Shown here: positions 49,416 to 58,511 of the stretch, piece after piece
Layout of the letters: every line of letters starts with the position of its first letter
Numbering within the stretch: the first letter of the stretch is position 1
The notes under the pieces: model-generated
What the model was told of the DNA's origin: nothing
What the model saw: the letters and a program-made list of their open reading frames with translations, nothing else
Databases searched by the model: none
Assembly (NCBI GenBank): GCA_031555615.1
Contig: JAVBUF010000005.1
Span: forward strand, 1-64,000
DNA length: 64,000 nt
Source of the DNA: UBA935 sp031555615
Lineage (GTDB): Bacteria > Bacillota > Clostridia > Lachnospirales > Lachnospiraceae
Direction: 5' to 3'
Made by a program: the position numbers and the translations under genes

Positions 49416-51266
49416 ATGTTCGATTTTGAAGAAGAATTAAAAAAATTGCCCAAGTGTCCCGGAGTGTACATTATGCATGATGAAAAGGACACCATTATCT
49501 ATGTGGGCAAAGCCGTGAACCTGCACAGCCGTGTCAGGTCTTATTTTCGTAAAATTACCGGCAGAGGGCCGCAGATAGATAAAATGGTGACCCTGATCAG
49601 CCGGTTTGAATATATTGTAACGGATTCCGAACTGGAAGCACTGGTACTGGAAAATAATCTGATCAAAGAGTATTCTCCCCGCTATAATACCCTGCTGAAG
49701 GATGATAAAACCTATCCTTATATTAAAATAACTATGGGGGAGGAATATCCCCGGGTGCTGTTTTCTCGGGAAATGAAAAAGGACCGTTCCCGGTATTTTG
49801 GTCCCTACTCCGGTGCGGCGGCAGTCAAAGAGAGTATTGAGCTGATCAATAAGTTATACCAGCTGCGGACCTGCAATCGGAATCTGCCGAAAGAAATCGG
49901 TAATGACCGGGCCTGCCTGAATTTTCATATTAAACAATGTTCGGCACCCTGTCAGGGAAATATATCCAAAGCAGATTATCAGGGCAGAATCCGGGAAGCC
50001 ATTGATTTTTTAAATGGAAATTATCAGAGTACATTAAAAGAACTAAAGCAGAAGATGGAAGAAGCATCGGAGAATATGGAGTTTGAAGAGGCTATCCGGT
50101 ATCGGGATCTGTATAAAAGCGTACAGGCGGTTGCCCACAAACAGAAGATTACCGACAGTGATGGCGAGGACAAGGATATTATCGCGCTGGCGGCTGATGA
50201 AAGTGATGCCGTGGTACAGGTCTTTTTCATCAGGGGGGGCAAGCTTATCGGCCGGGAACATTTTTATATGATGCATGTGGCCGGCACCGGCACCAGTCAG
50301 ATTTTGCTGGATTTTATCAAGCAGTTTTACGCCGGTACGCCCTTTATTCCCAGGGAGCTGATCCTGCAGGAAGAAATCGATGATATCGAGATTTTGGAGC
50401 AGTGGCTGACCAAAAAGAGAGGTGCCCGGACTTATATAAAGGTGCCTAAAATCGGGGATAAGGAAAAAATGGTGGAGCTGGCAGCCAAAAACGCCCAATT
50501 GGTTTTGAGTCAGGATAAAGAGCGGATCAAGCGGGAAGAGGGCAGAACCATCGGAGCCGTTAAGGAGGTTGCAGCCTGGCTGAACCTGCCATCTATCATG
50601 CGGATGGAAGCTTATGATATTTCCAATATCAGCGGTTTTGCCAATGTGGGCTCCATGGTAGTGTATGAAAAAGGCAGACCTAAGCGAAGTGATTACCGCA
50701 AATTTAAGATTAAGTCGGTAACCGGTCCGGATGATTATGCCTGCATGAAAGAGGTACTTACCAGAAGATTTCGTCATGGCATAGAAGAAAAAGAATTGGA
50801 CAAGGAGTTTAGCAGCTTTACCAAATTTCCCGATGTGATTCTGATGGATGGCGGAAAGGGACAGGTAAATATTGCCCTGGAGGTGTTAAAGGAACTGCAG
50901 ATCGAGATTCCGGTGTGTGGTATGGTGAAGGATGACAACCATCGGACCAGAGGACTGTTTTATAACAATACGGAAATTCCCATTGACAGAAGCAGCGAAG
51001 GCTTCAAACTGATTACCCGAATTCAGGACGAGGCCCATCGCTTCGCTATTGAATATCACCGTTCCCTGCGGGGGAAAGCCCAGGTGAAGTCGGTTCTTGA
51101 TGAAATCCCGGGAGTGGGGCCGGCAAGGCGAAAATCGCTGATGCGTCATTTTAAATCTATTGATGAAATAAAAGCAGCTTCTGTGGAGGAACTTTCCGGT
51201 TTGCCGGAGATCTCCCGCTCCACTGCCGAAGAAATTTATTCTTACTTTAGGAAAGATTGTTATTAA
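49416..51266 (+). CDS. uvrC: Excinuclease ABC subunit C
   Basis: The 616-aa protein has the GIY-YIG nuclease start (CPGVYIMHDEKDTIIYVGKAVNLHSRV), a UVR motif near residue 200-235 (ELKQKMEEASENMEFEEAIRYRD), the RNase H-like second nuclease (DVILMDGGKGQVNIALE) and a C-terminal helix-hairpin-helix (DEIPGVGPARRKSL). It incises damaged DNA with UvrAB. It stands between ftsH and hprK; the upstream gap includes a TTCCTAT-based repeat ending in a T-run that may be an attenuator. Confidence 0.97.
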   Translation: MFDFEEELKKLPKCPGVYIMHDEKDTIIYVGKAVNLHSRVRSYFRKITGRGPQIDKMVTLISRFEYIVTDSELEALVLENNLIKEYSPRYNTLLKDDKTYPYIKITMGEEYPRVLFSREMKKDRSRYFGPYSGAAAVKESIELINKLYQLRTCNRNLPKEIGNDRACLNFHIKQCSAPCQGNISKADYQGRIREAIDFLNGNYQSTLKELKQKMEEASENMEFEEAIRYRDLYKSVQAVAHKQKITDSDGEDKDIIALAADESDAVVQVFFIRGGKLIGREHFYMMHVAGTGTSQILLDFIKQFYAGTPFIPRELILQEEIDDIEILEQWLTKKRGARTYIKVPKIGDKEKMVELAAKNAQLVLSQDKERIKREEGRTIGAVKEVAAWLNLPSIMRMEAYDISNISGFANVGSMVVYEKGRPKRSDYRKFKIKSVTGPDDYACMKEVLTRRFRHGIEEKELDKEFSSFTKFPDVILMDGGKGQVNIALEVLKELQIEIPVCGMVKDDNHRTRGLFYNNTEIPIDRSSEGFKLITRIQDEAHRFAIEYHRSLRGKAQVKSVLDEIPGVGPARRKSLMRHFKSIDEIKAASVEELSGLPEISRSTAEEIYSYFRKDCY

Positions 51267-51328
51267 ATATATTCTATGATACAATTTGGATGAGCAAAAG
51301 GAAAAAATATATAAGGAGAATATAATTT

Positions 51329-52273
51329 ATGCCAAGTGTAAGTTTAACCAAAATTATTGAGAAGATGAAACTCACGAATCTGACGCCGGAGATAGATATT
51401 TCCAAGACGAAGATTAACCAGCCGGATATCAACCGTCCGGCTTTACAGTTGGCCGGATATTTTGAGCATTATGAGGCTACCCGGCTGCAGATTATCGGAT
51501 TTGTAGAGTATACTTATATGCAGGGACTGTCGGAGGAACGAAAAGCGGAGATATATAACCAATTACTATCCTGTGATATTCCGGTGATTGTTTTTTGCCG
51601 GGAATTGCAGCCTGATGAATTGTTCCTGAAGATTGCGGTGGAAAAGCAGGTGCCGCTGTTGATGACCAAAAAATCCACCTCTTCTTTTATGGCGGAGATT
51701 ATCCGTTGGCTGAATGTGAAGCTGGCACCCTGTATTTCGGTCCATGGGGTACTGGTGGACGTCTTCGGTGAAGGGGTATTGATTACCGGTGAAAGCGGTA
51801 TCGGTAAATCGGAGGCGGCGCTGGAACTGATTAAGCGGGGACACCGTCTGGTAACCGATGATGCGGTGGAGATCCGTAAAGTAAGCGATGACACCCTGAT
51901 TGGTTCGGCACCGGATATCACCAAGCATTTTATTGAACTGAGAGGTATCGGTATCGTGGATATTAAGACCTTATTCGGTGTTTCCAGTGTTAAGGATACC
52001 CAAAGTATCGATCTGGTCATCCGCCTGGAAGACTGGAATAAAGAGAGAGAGTATGACAGGCTTGGTTTGGAAGAAGAGTTTACGGAGTATCTTGGCAATA
52101 AAATAGTATGTCACAGTATTCCCATCAGACCGGGACGTAATGTAGCATTGATCTGCGAGTCGGCAGCAGTAAACCATCGCCAGAAAAAGATGGGCTATAA
52201 TGCCGCCCAGGAATTATACCGTCGTGTTCAGGATTCTTTGACACGTAAAAGAGATGATGAGGAAGATGAATAG
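51329..52273 (+). CDS. hprK: HPr kinase/phosphorylase
   Basis: The 314-aa protein has P-loop GESGIGKS (154-161), followed by LELIKRGHRLVTDDAVEI and the HprK signature LRGIGIVDIKTLFGVSSV. It phosphorylates and dephosphorylates Ser46 of HPr and Crh in response to glycolytic metabolites. Its target, the Crh-like protein with Ser46, is encoded four genes downstream, and glucokinase next. TAAGGAGAAT precedes the ATG. Confidence 0.97.
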   Translation: MPSVSLTKIIEKMKLTNLTPEIDISKTKINQPDINRPALQLAGYFEHYEATRLQIIGFVEYTYMQGLSEERKAEIYNQLLSCDIPVIVFCRELQPDELFLKIAVEKQVPLLMTKKSTSSFMAEIIRWLNVKLAPCISVHGVLVDVFGEGVLITGESGIGKSEAALELIKRGHRLVTDDAVEIRKVSDDTLIGSAPDITKHFIELRGIGIVDIKTLFGVSSVKDTQSIDLVIRLEDWNKEREYDRLGLEEEFTEYLGNKIVCHSIPIRPGRNVALICESAAVNHRQKKMGYNAAQELYRRVQDSLTRKRDDEEDE

Positions 52274-52286
52274 GGAGGAAGATCAG

Positions 52287-53234
52287 ATGGGTAAGTATGT
52301 ATTTGGCGTAGATGTGGGGGGAACCACCGTAAAAATGGGTTTGTTTGACGCCCAGGGAAATGTGCTGGATAAATGGGAGATTACATCCAATACAGCAGAT
52401 AACGGCAGTCAGATTTTGCCGGACATTGCCAAAAGTATCAAAGCAAAAATGGCAGAAAAGGGAATCCATCAGGAGGAGATCGCCGGTGTGGGAATCGGAA
52501 CACCGGGTCCGGTAGACAAAAAAGGTACCGTTTATAATGCAGTAAATTTGGGATGGGGTACATTTAATATTCCCGAGGTAATGAGTAAATTACTGGATGG
52601 CATGCACGTAGAGGCAGGAAATGATGCCAATGTGGCAGCTCTTGGTGAAATGTGGAAAGGCGGCGGACAAGGCTATCAGAATATTGTAATGGTGACCTTG
52701 GGAACCGGCGTTGGCGGCGGTATTATTGCTGACGGTGAAATGGTTACCGGTGCCAAAGGAGCAGCAGGGGAAATCGGTCATATCCATGTGGAGGATCAAG
52801 AAGCCGAAAGCTGTAATTGCGGCTGTCAGGGCTGCCTGGAACAGTATACTTCGGCAACGGGTATTGCCAGACTGGCTAACCGAATGCTGGATTCCGGTGA
52901 TCAGCCCAGCAGTCTCAGAGGACATAAAGTTTCGGCCAAAGCTGTTTTTGATGCGGTAAAAGCCGGGGATACGCTGGCCAAAGAGGTTGCGGAACAATTC
53001 GGTGCATATTTGGGAAAAGCCCTTTCGGTTATTGCCGGTGTGGTCAACCCCGAAGCCTTTGTAATCGGCGGCGGAGTTTCCAAAGCTGGGAATATTTTGT
53101 TCGATTATATCGTACCCTATTATAATAAGACAGTATTTTTAGGCTGCAAGAATGTAAAGTTTGAATTGGCGACTTTGGAAAACGATGCCGGTATTTACGG
53201 CGCAGCCAAGTTAGTACTGGATAATGAAAAATAG
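52287..53234 (+). CDS. glcK: ROK-family glucokinase
   Basis: The ATG at 52287 follows GGGAGGAAGATC; 315 aa. N-terminal FGVDVGGTTVKMGLFD is the phosphate-binding motif, IGTPGPVD and GNDANVAALGEMW the sugar site, and GHIHVEDQEAESCNCGCQGCLEQYTSATG the zinc/ROK signature with its Cys cluster. It makes glucose 6-phosphate from free glucose. Its start lies 13 bases after the hprK stop, consistent with shared transcription. Confidence 0.93.
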   Translation: MGKYVFGVDVGGTTVKMGLFDAQGNVLDKWEITSNTADNGSQILPDIAKSIKAKMAEKGIHQEEIAGVGIGTPGPVDKKGTVYNAVNLGWGTFNIPEVMSKLLDGMHVEAGNDANVAALGEMWKGGGQGYQNIVMVTLGTGVGGGIIADGEMVTGAKGAAGEIGHIHVEDQEAESCNCGCQGCLEQYTSATGIARLANRMLDSGDQPSSLRGHKVSAKAVFDAVKAGDTLAKEVAEQFGAYLGKALSVIAGVVNPEAFVIGGGVSKAGNILFDYIVPYYNKTVFLGCKNVKFELATLENDAGIYGAAKLVLDNEK

Positions 53235-53250
53235 CGGGAGTTAAGTAAGA

Positions 53251-54165
53251 ATGATAAACAAGGCTATCTATGAATATATACAGCAGATCGTCCCCCAGGA
53301 GGATATCCTGCAAGATGAACCCTTAAACCGGCATACCACATTCCGAGTAGGAGGAGAAGCTGAAGTATTTATTAAAATCAGCAATAAGGAGCAGCTGGTT
53401 CGACTGATTCCCTTTTTGAAAAAGGTTGAAATAGATTTTTTTATTTTGGGAAACGGCAGCAATGTGCTGGTCAGTGACAAGGGATACCGGGGAGCGATAC
53501 TGCATATCGGTGACCAGATGGGCGAAGTAACCGTTAACGGAAATCGGATTACAGCCCAGGCTGGTGCCCTTATGTCAAAGGTGGCCAAATGTGCGCTGGA
53601 ACATTCCCTTACCGGTCTGGAATTTGCCTCCGGTATTCCGGGTACCATAGGCGGCGGCGTGATGATGAATGCCGGTGCTTATGAAGGCGAGATCGGGCAG
53701 ATTGTTCATGCGGTTACCATCATGAATGAATCCGGTGAATTAATGGAGCTGGATCACGACTCCATGGAATTCGGTTATCGCACCAGTGTCGTTAAGAACA
53801 GGCCTTATGTAGTATTAGAAGTGGTTCTGGAACTGGCCACCGGCAATCGGGAACAGATCAAATCAAGCATGGAGCAATTGGCTGTACAGCGCCGCGAAAA
53901 GCAGCCTTTGGAGTATCCCAGTGCCGGCAGTACGTTTAAGCGGCCTCGCGGTCATTATGCCGGGAAGCTGATTATGGATGCCGGAATGCGCGGGTTCAGC
54001 ATCGGGGGTGCCTGTGTGTCAGAGAAACACTGTGGTTTTGTGATCAATAAAGGTGGTGCAACGGCGGCGGATATTTTGGAAGTGATCAAAGAAGTTCAGG
54101 ATAAAGTGTATGACCGTTTTGATGTTACATTGGAGCAGGAAGTGATTTGTCTGGGGGATTTTTGA
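53251..54165 (+). CDS. murB: UDP-N-acetylenolpyruvoylglucosamine reductase
   Basis: The 304-aa protein matches type II MurB (no extra insertion of the E. coli type). FAD-binding NHTTFRVGGEAEVFI-like RHTTFRVGGEAEV, ILGNGSNVLVSDKG, then the active site PSAGSTFKRPRGHYAGKLI with the catalytic Ser and Glu near EKHCGFVINKG. It reduces UDP-GlcNAc-enolpyruvate to UDP-MurNAc for peptidoglycan. It lies 16 bases after glucokinase. Confidence 0.96.
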   Translation: MINKAIYEYIQQIVPQEDILQDEPLNRHTTFRVGGEAEVFIKISNKEQLVRLIPFLKKVEIDFFILGNGSNVLVSDKGYRGAILHIGDQMGEVTVNGNRITAQAGALMSKVAKCALEHSLTGLEFASGIPGTIGGGVMMNAGAYEGEIGQIVHAVTIMNESGELMELDHDSMEFGYRTSVVKNRPYVVLEVVLELATGNREQIKSSMEQLAVQRREKQPLEYPSAGSTFKRPRGHYAGKLIMDAGMRGFSIGGACVSEKHCGFVINKGGATAADILEVIKEVQDKVYDRFDVTLEQEVICLGDF

Positions 54166-54209
54166 CTAAACTAGTATGACACCCTAAGGATACAGAAGGA
54201 GGAACCGGC

Positions 54210-55073
54210 ATGAGGTTTGTAATAGTGACCGGGATGAGCGGAGGCGGCAAACGTACTGCTCTGAAAATGTTAGAGGATATGGGATATTATTGTGTAGACA
54301 ATTTGCCGGTGCCTTTGATAGATAAATTTGTGGAACTGATCGGTACGCAAAACAGAGAAATCACCAAGGTGGCATTAGGGCTGGATGTGCGTGTTGACCA
54401 GCCTTTTGAAGATGCCCAAAAGGTTTTGGAAAGACTTAAGAATAAAGGCTATGTATTTGAAATCCTTTTTATGGATTGCAGTGAGAGTGTATTGCTGAAC
54501 CGTTATAAAGAGTCCAGAAGAATGCATCCGCTGGCTCCGGAAGGCCGGGTAGAAGATGGAATATTAAGGGAAAAACAGATTTTAGAAGATATTAAGAAGA
54601 AGTCTAATTATGTGATTGAGACTTCGCATCTGTTAACGAGAGAATTAAAAGAAGAAATAGACCGTATCTTTATTCGTAATGAAGAATATAATAGTCTCAT
54701 AGTCAATATTGTTTCCTTTGGATTTAAAAACGGTATTCCGGCGGATGCAGATTTAATATTTGATGTGAGGTTTTTGCCAAATCCCTTTTACATTGATGAG
54801 CTCAAGCATAAAACCGGCAATGATGCCGAAGTGCGGGATTATGTAATGGGATATACAGAAGCCGGTATTTTTTTGGAAAAGATAACTGATATGGTCAGTT
54901 TTCTCATTCCCGGTTATATTAAAGAAGGAAAATATCAATTGATTATTGGTATCGGGTGTACAGGCGGCAAGCACCGCAGTGTGACTTTGGCCAACGAATT
55001 GTACAAGCAGATGAAGGACAAAGGAAATTACGGGTTGAAGATTTCACACCGGGATATTATTCAGGGGAGGTAG
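54210..55073 (+). CDS. rapZ: RapZ/YvcJ-family nucleotide-binding protein with altered P-loop
   Basis: The 287-aa protein has the usual RapZ layout: an N-terminal P-loop domain and a C-terminal domain ending GIGCTGGKHRSVTLANELY. The P-loop reads GMSGGGKRTALK, with Arg15 where the family has Ser or Thr directly after Lys14. That residue normally coordinates Mg-NTP. The codon is CGT; a single base change from AGT (Ser) would explain it. The rest, including YYCVDNLPVPL, is intact. RapZ proteins bind nucleotides and, in enterobacteria, guide RNase E cleavage of GlmZ; the clostridial role is unclear. It begins the rapZ-whiA-crh run. Confidence 0.93.
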   Translation: MRFVIVTGMSGGGKRTALKMLEDMGYYCVDNLPVPLIDKFVELIGTQNREITKVALGLDVRVDQPFEDAQKVLERLKNKGYVFEILFMDCSESVLLNRYKESRRMHPLAPEGRVEDGILREKQILEDIKKKSNYVIETSHLLTRELKEEIDRIFIRNEEYNSLIVNIVSFGFKNGIPADADLIFDVRFLPNPFYIDELKHKTGNDAEVRDYVMGYTEAGIFLEKITDMVSFLIPGYIKEGKYQLIIGIGCTGGKHRSVTLANELYKQMKDKGNYGLKISHRDIIQGR

Positions 55074-55077
55074 ACCA

Positions 55078-55950
55078 ATGTCTTTTTCGTCAGAAGTAAA
55101 AGAGGAACTGACTGCAATCATTCCTCCAGGGCGACATTGTCAATTAGCGGAAATGGCAGCCATCGTACATTTATGCGGAGAGATTGCATACCAGGAAAAT
55201 GGGGAAGTGATTATCAGGCTGCAGACGGAAAATGAATCGATTCAAAGAAAGTACTTTACTTTATTGAAAAAAGCATTTATTATAGATACGGATGTTATAA
55301 AGATACTTCAGGCAATCAGATTGTATGAAGGAACGGAGCAGGTCCATGACTTGAAGGATGGTGTCAGTTCTCTTCTATTAAAGAATACTTGCTGCAGACG
55401 GGCGTATCTCAGAGGAGCATTTACCTGTATCGGCTCCATGAGCAATCCCAGAAAAAGTTATCATTTGGAGTTTGTCTGCAATTATGAAAAACAGGCAGAA
55501 CAGTTACAGGAGATCCTGAAAGGGTTTGCCTTGGATGTCAAGATCATCCAGCGGAAAAAGTACTATGTGGTGTATTTAAAAGAAGGAGCCGGAATCGTTG
55601 ATTTGTTAAATATAATGGGAGCGCATCTTTCCCTGATGGATCTGGAGAATCTGCGGATTGAAAAGGAAGTAAGAAACTCCATTAACCGTCAGGTGAATTG
55701 TGAAGCTGCCAACATCAGCAAAACGGTGACCGCGGCTTCTAAGCAGATAGAGGATATTGCAATCCTGAAAGAAAAATATGGTTTTGAAAATCTGCCGGAA
55801 GGTTTACGTGAGATGGCGGAAATCAGATTAGAATATCCGGAAAGTTCGTTAAAAGAATTAGGGGGATTTTTGAATCCGCCGGTAGGTAAATCCGGTGTGA
55901 ATCATAGGTTAAGGAAGTTGAGTGAATTGGCTGACAAACTTAAGGTCTGA
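55078..55950 (+). CDS. whiA: Sporulation/cell-division regulator WhiA
   Basis: The 290-aa protein has a LAGLIDADG-like N-terminal fold (LKNTCCRRAYLRGAFTCIGSMSNPRKSYHLEF, in pieces around residues 105-140) and a C-terminal HTH (LKELGGFLNPPVGKSGVNHRLRKLSELA). WhiA is a DNA-binding protein important for division and sporulation in Gram-positives. It starts 5 bases after rapZ; the yvcK gene that usually sits between the two is absent here. Confidence 0.95.
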   Translation: MSFSSEVKEELTAIIPPGRHCQLAEMAAIVHLCGEIAYQENGEVIIRLQTENESIQRKYFTLLKKAFIIDTDVIKILQAIRLYEGTEQVHDLKDGVSSLLLKNTCCRRAYLRGAFTCIGSMSNPRKSYHLEFVCNYEKQAEQLQEILKGFALDVKIIQRKKYYVVYLKEGAGIVDLLNIMGAHLSLMDLENLRIEKEVRNSINRQVNCEAANISKTVTAASKQIEDIAILKEKYGFENLPEGLREMAEIRLEYPESSLKELGGFLNPPVGKSGVNHRLRKLSELADKLKV

Positions 55951-55976
55951 GGATCGGTTTGTAAAGGAGGAGAAAA

Positions 55977-56231
55977 ATGGTTGAAAAGTCTATGGTAGTT
56001 GGTCTGGAAAGCGGACTGGAGGCAAGACCCATTGCGGTTTTGGTTCAGGTGGCAAGCAAGTACGAGAGTTCGGTCTACATCATGTCCGGCGGCAAAAAGG
56101 TAAATGCCAAGAGCATTATGGGAATGATGAGTATCGGACTCGTAAACGGTGAAGATGTAACAATCGTTACGGAAGGCAGTGACGAAGCAGAAGCGGCAGC
56201 AGATATTGAAAAATATTTGCAGGCGAAATAG
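55977..56231 (+). CDS. crh: Crh-like HPr-family regulatory protein
   Basis: The 84-aa protein has HPr length and fold. Position 15, the phosphorylated His of transport HPr, is Glu in SGLEARPIAVLV, so it cannot take phosphate from PEP-enzyme I. Ser46 is kept in KVNAKSIMGMMSIGL, the HprK target. Loss of His15 with retained Ser46 is the definition of Crh (Gln15 in Bacillus), and its place after rapZ and whiA matches the Bacillus yvcJ-yvcK-yvcL-crh order. It would serve as a CcpA corepressor. Most clostridia lack a well-described Crh, so a degenerate HPr is possible. GGAGGAGAAA precedes the ATG. Confidence 0.85.
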   Translation: MVEKSMVVGLESGLEARPIAVLVQVASKYESSVYIMSGGKKVNAKSIMGMMSIGLVNGEDVTIVTEGSDEAEAAADIEKYLQAK

Positions 56232-56250
56232 TTAACAGAATATTTGTTAG

Positions 56251-56278
56251 AAAAGGCATTCTTTGCGGAATGTCTTTT
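56251..56278 (+). terminator. Terminator after crh
   Basis: AAAAGGCATTC (56251-56261) pairs with GAATGTCTTTT (56268-56278), with one G-U pair, followed by TA. Confidence 0.8.
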
Positions 56279-56382
56279 TATTTTGCAATATTTAATAAAT
56301 TCTTATGAAACGGAATATTGCTTAATAGGAAAAAGATGGTTACAATAAGCTTGCAGGTATTGGAAAGGTAAGGTGAAATAAG

Positions 56383-57297
56383 ATGAAATTACTTTTTATT
56401 TATAATCCGCGTGCCGGAAAGGCCCAAATCAGAAGTAATCTGCTGGATATTATCGACATTTTTGCCAAGGCCGGTTATGAGGTGACAGCATATCCTACAC
56501 AGGCTCCCGGAGATGCCATCCAAGCGGTCAGGAAAATTAAGCCTGACAGTTTTGAGCTGATTGTTTGCAGCGGCGGTGACGGTACCCTTGATGAAGTGGT
56601 AACCGGGATGATGCAGTGCAGTCTTCAGATCCCTATTGGTTATGTACCTGCCGGCAGCACCAATGATTTCGCCAAAAGTCTGAAAATATCCAATAATATG
56701 ATCAAAGCGGCAGAAGGAATTGTCGTCGGTGATTCTTTTTCCTGTGATATCGGTATTTTTAATGACGATGTTTTTGTATATATTGCGGCATTTGGTCTGT
56801 TTACCGATGTTTCCTATGAGACCAGACAGGATATGAAGAATGTTTTGGGGCATATGGCGTATATTCTGGAAGGGATGAAGCGGCTGCCGTCAATCAAATC
56901 CTACCGGGTGAAGGTGATTTCCGAGGAGGTGGAAATCGAGGAGGATTTTCTGTTCGGCATGATAACCAATTCCATTTCAGTAGGTGGATTTAAGCGAATT
57001 ACCGGTAAAAATGTGGAATTGGATGACGGAGAGTTTGAGGTTACGCTGATCAAGATGCCGAAGAATGCCGCGGAGCTTAATACACTGATGGCTGCTTTTA
57101 TAAATAGGAACATAAGTGCCGAGTGCATGTATTGCTTTAAGACCTCTCATTTAATAATAGAATCACAGGAGAAAATTCCCTGGACATTGGATGGAGAGTT
57201 TGGCGGCAAGCATCGGGCGGTTACCATTACCAATGCTAAAAAGGCTTTGGAAATAAGAGGTGCGGGAATCGCTCAGAATAAAATAGAGAAATATTGA
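56383..57297 (+). CDS. Diacylglycerol kinase-family lipid kinase (YegS/DgkB-like)
   Basis: The 304-aa protein starts MKLLFIYNPRAGKAQIRSNLLDII and has the kinase core VCSGGDGTLDEVVTGM (about 63-78) and PIGYVPAGSTNDFAKSLK. This is the DAGK catalytic domain fold; DgkB-type members phosphorylate diacylglycerol to recycle it into phospholipid. It is followed by the fba gene after 80 bases; each may have its own promoter. Confidence 0.9.
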   Translation: MKLLFIYNPRAGKAQIRSNLLDIIDIFAKAGYEVTAYPTQAPGDAIQAVRKIKPDSFELIVCSGGDGTLDEVVTGMMQCSLQIPIGYVPAGSTNDFAKSLKISNNMIKAAEGIVVGDSFSCDIGIFNDDVFVYIAAFGLFTDVSYETRQDMKNVLGHMAYILEGMKRLPSIKSYRVKVISEEVEIEEDFLFGMITNSISVGGFKRITGKNVELDDGEFEVTLIKMPKNAAELNTLMAAFINRNISAECMYCFKTSHLIIESQEKIPWTLDGEFGGKHRAVTITNAKKALEIRGAGIAQNKIEKY

Positions 57298-57378
57298 GAT
57301 TCAGTATTTCTTTTTTTATAAGAATGGTTTATAATAGGTAGCGATGAATATGTTATAAATTTAACGGAGGTAAATAAA

Positions 57379-58242
57379 ATGTTAGTTTCAGCAACCGAAA
57401 TGCTTCAAAAAGCAAAAGCCGGCCACTATGCAGTTGGACAGTTCAATATCAACAACTTAGAGTGGACCAAAGCAGTCCTGTTAACAGCACAGGAAAATAA
57501 TTCTCCTGTTATCCTTGGTGTATCTGAAGGCGCAGGTAAGTACATGGGTGGATATAATACTGTAGTTGGTATGGTTTCCAATATGATCAAGGATCAGAAT
57601 ATTACCGTTCCGGTAGCTCTTCACTTAGATCACGGCAGCTACGATCACTGCTATAAATGTATCGAAGCAGGTTTCTCATCAGTTATGTTCGATGGTTCTC
57701 ACTATCCTATCGATGAGAATGTTGCTAAGACCACAGAGCTGGTTGCAGCAGCACATGCGAAAGGAATTTCCATCGAAGCCGAAGTTGGTTCTATCGGTGG
57801 TGAAGAAGATGGCGTAGTGGGTGCCGGCGAATGTGCAGATCCCGCTGAATGTAAGGCTATTGCCGATCTGGGCATCGATTTCCTGGCAGCAGGTATTGGT
57901 AACATCCATGGCAAATATCCTGCCAACTGGGCTGGTTTATCCTTTGAAACCTTAGATGCTATCCAGAAATTAACCGGGGACATGCCTTTAGTACTTCACG
58001 GTGGTACCGGTATCTCCACGGAGATGATTCAGAAAGCCATTTCTCTGGGCGTTGCCAAGATCAATGTAAATACCGAATGCCAGTTGACTTTTGCGGCTGC
58101 TACTCGTAAGTACATCGAAGATGGTAAGGATCTGGAAGGAAAAGGATTTGATCCTCGTAAACTTCTTGCTCCCGGCTTTGAAGCAATCAAAGCAACTGTA
58201 AAAGAAAAAATGGAAATCTTCGGTTCTATCAACAAAGCTTAA
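57379..58242 (+). CDS. fba: Fructose-bisphosphate aldolase, class II
   Basis: The 287-aa protein has the class II zinc site ALHLDHGSYDHC (His82, Asp84, His85), the QNIHGKYP-like GIGNIHGKYPANW segment and VLHGGTGISTEM. It cleaves fructose 1,6-bisphosphate in glycolysis. ACGGAGGTAAATAAA leads to the ATG, and a TATAAT (57330-57335) lies upstream without a clear -35. Codon use is biased toward highly expressed forms, with more C-ending codons than its neighbours. Confidence 0.97.
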   Translation: MLVSATEMLQKAKAGHYAVGQFNINNLEWTKAVLLTAQENNSPVILGVSEGAGKYMGGYNTVVGMVSNMIKDQNITVPVALHLDHGSYDHCYKCIEAGFSSVMFDGSHYPIDENVAKTTELVAAAHAKGISIEAEVGSIGGEEDGVVGAGECADPAECKAIADLGIDFLAAGIGNIHGKYPANWAGLSFETLDAIQKLTGDMPLVLHGGTGISTEMIQKAISLGVAKINVNTECQLTFAAATRKYIEDGKDLEGKGFDPRKLLAPGFEAIKATVKEKMEIFGSINKA

Positions 58243-58253
58243 TTGAATTTAAG

Positions 58254-58279
58254 CGGGCCAGTACTTTGGTACTGGCCCG
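58254..58279 (+). terminator. Terminator after fba
   Basis: CGGGCCAGTAC (58254-58264), TTTG loop, GTACTGGCCCG (58269-58279), then TTCAT. The stem is perfect; the T-run is short. Confidence 0.75.
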
Positions 58280-58432
58280 TTCATAAATTGTTCATATTTA
58301 ATTTAAAAACATTTCATTAGTTTATCATTCTTTAGACATTAATCTCCCCTATAATAAACATATAAGATACAACAACAAATACAAAACGCTTACAACAGTA
58401 TTAATATACTATTAATAACTTTTTCATAATAA

Positions 58433-58461
58433 ATGCCAAGTAAATTTAATTTACTTGGCAT
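58433..58461. repeat. 12-bp inverted repeat in the fba-queT gap
   Basis: ATGCCAAGTAAA (58433-58444), 5-base loop, TTTACTTGGCAT (58450-58461). On the plus strand it is followed by CCTCCCTTTTT. The rest of the 58280-58432 stretch is AT-rich with nothing recognisable. Confidence 0.5.
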
Positions 58462-58487
58462 CCTCCCTTTTTACGGTTTTTTTAAAA

Positions 58488-58505
58488 CGCCACCAGCAGG
58501 TGACG
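58488..58505 (-). terminator. Terminator of queT
   Basis: CGCCACC (58488-58494) and GGTGACG (58499-58505) form a 7-bp stem (one G-U), 7 bases after the queT stop on the minus strand, with TTTT following. Confidence 0.55.
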
Positions 58506-58511
58506 CTTTTT

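Noticed and set aside
50043..50777. 244-aa minus-strand frame opposite uvrC
   Set aside because: It lies wholly antisense to a well-conserved uvrC, has no ribosome site and no recognisable domain; a shadow of codon bias.
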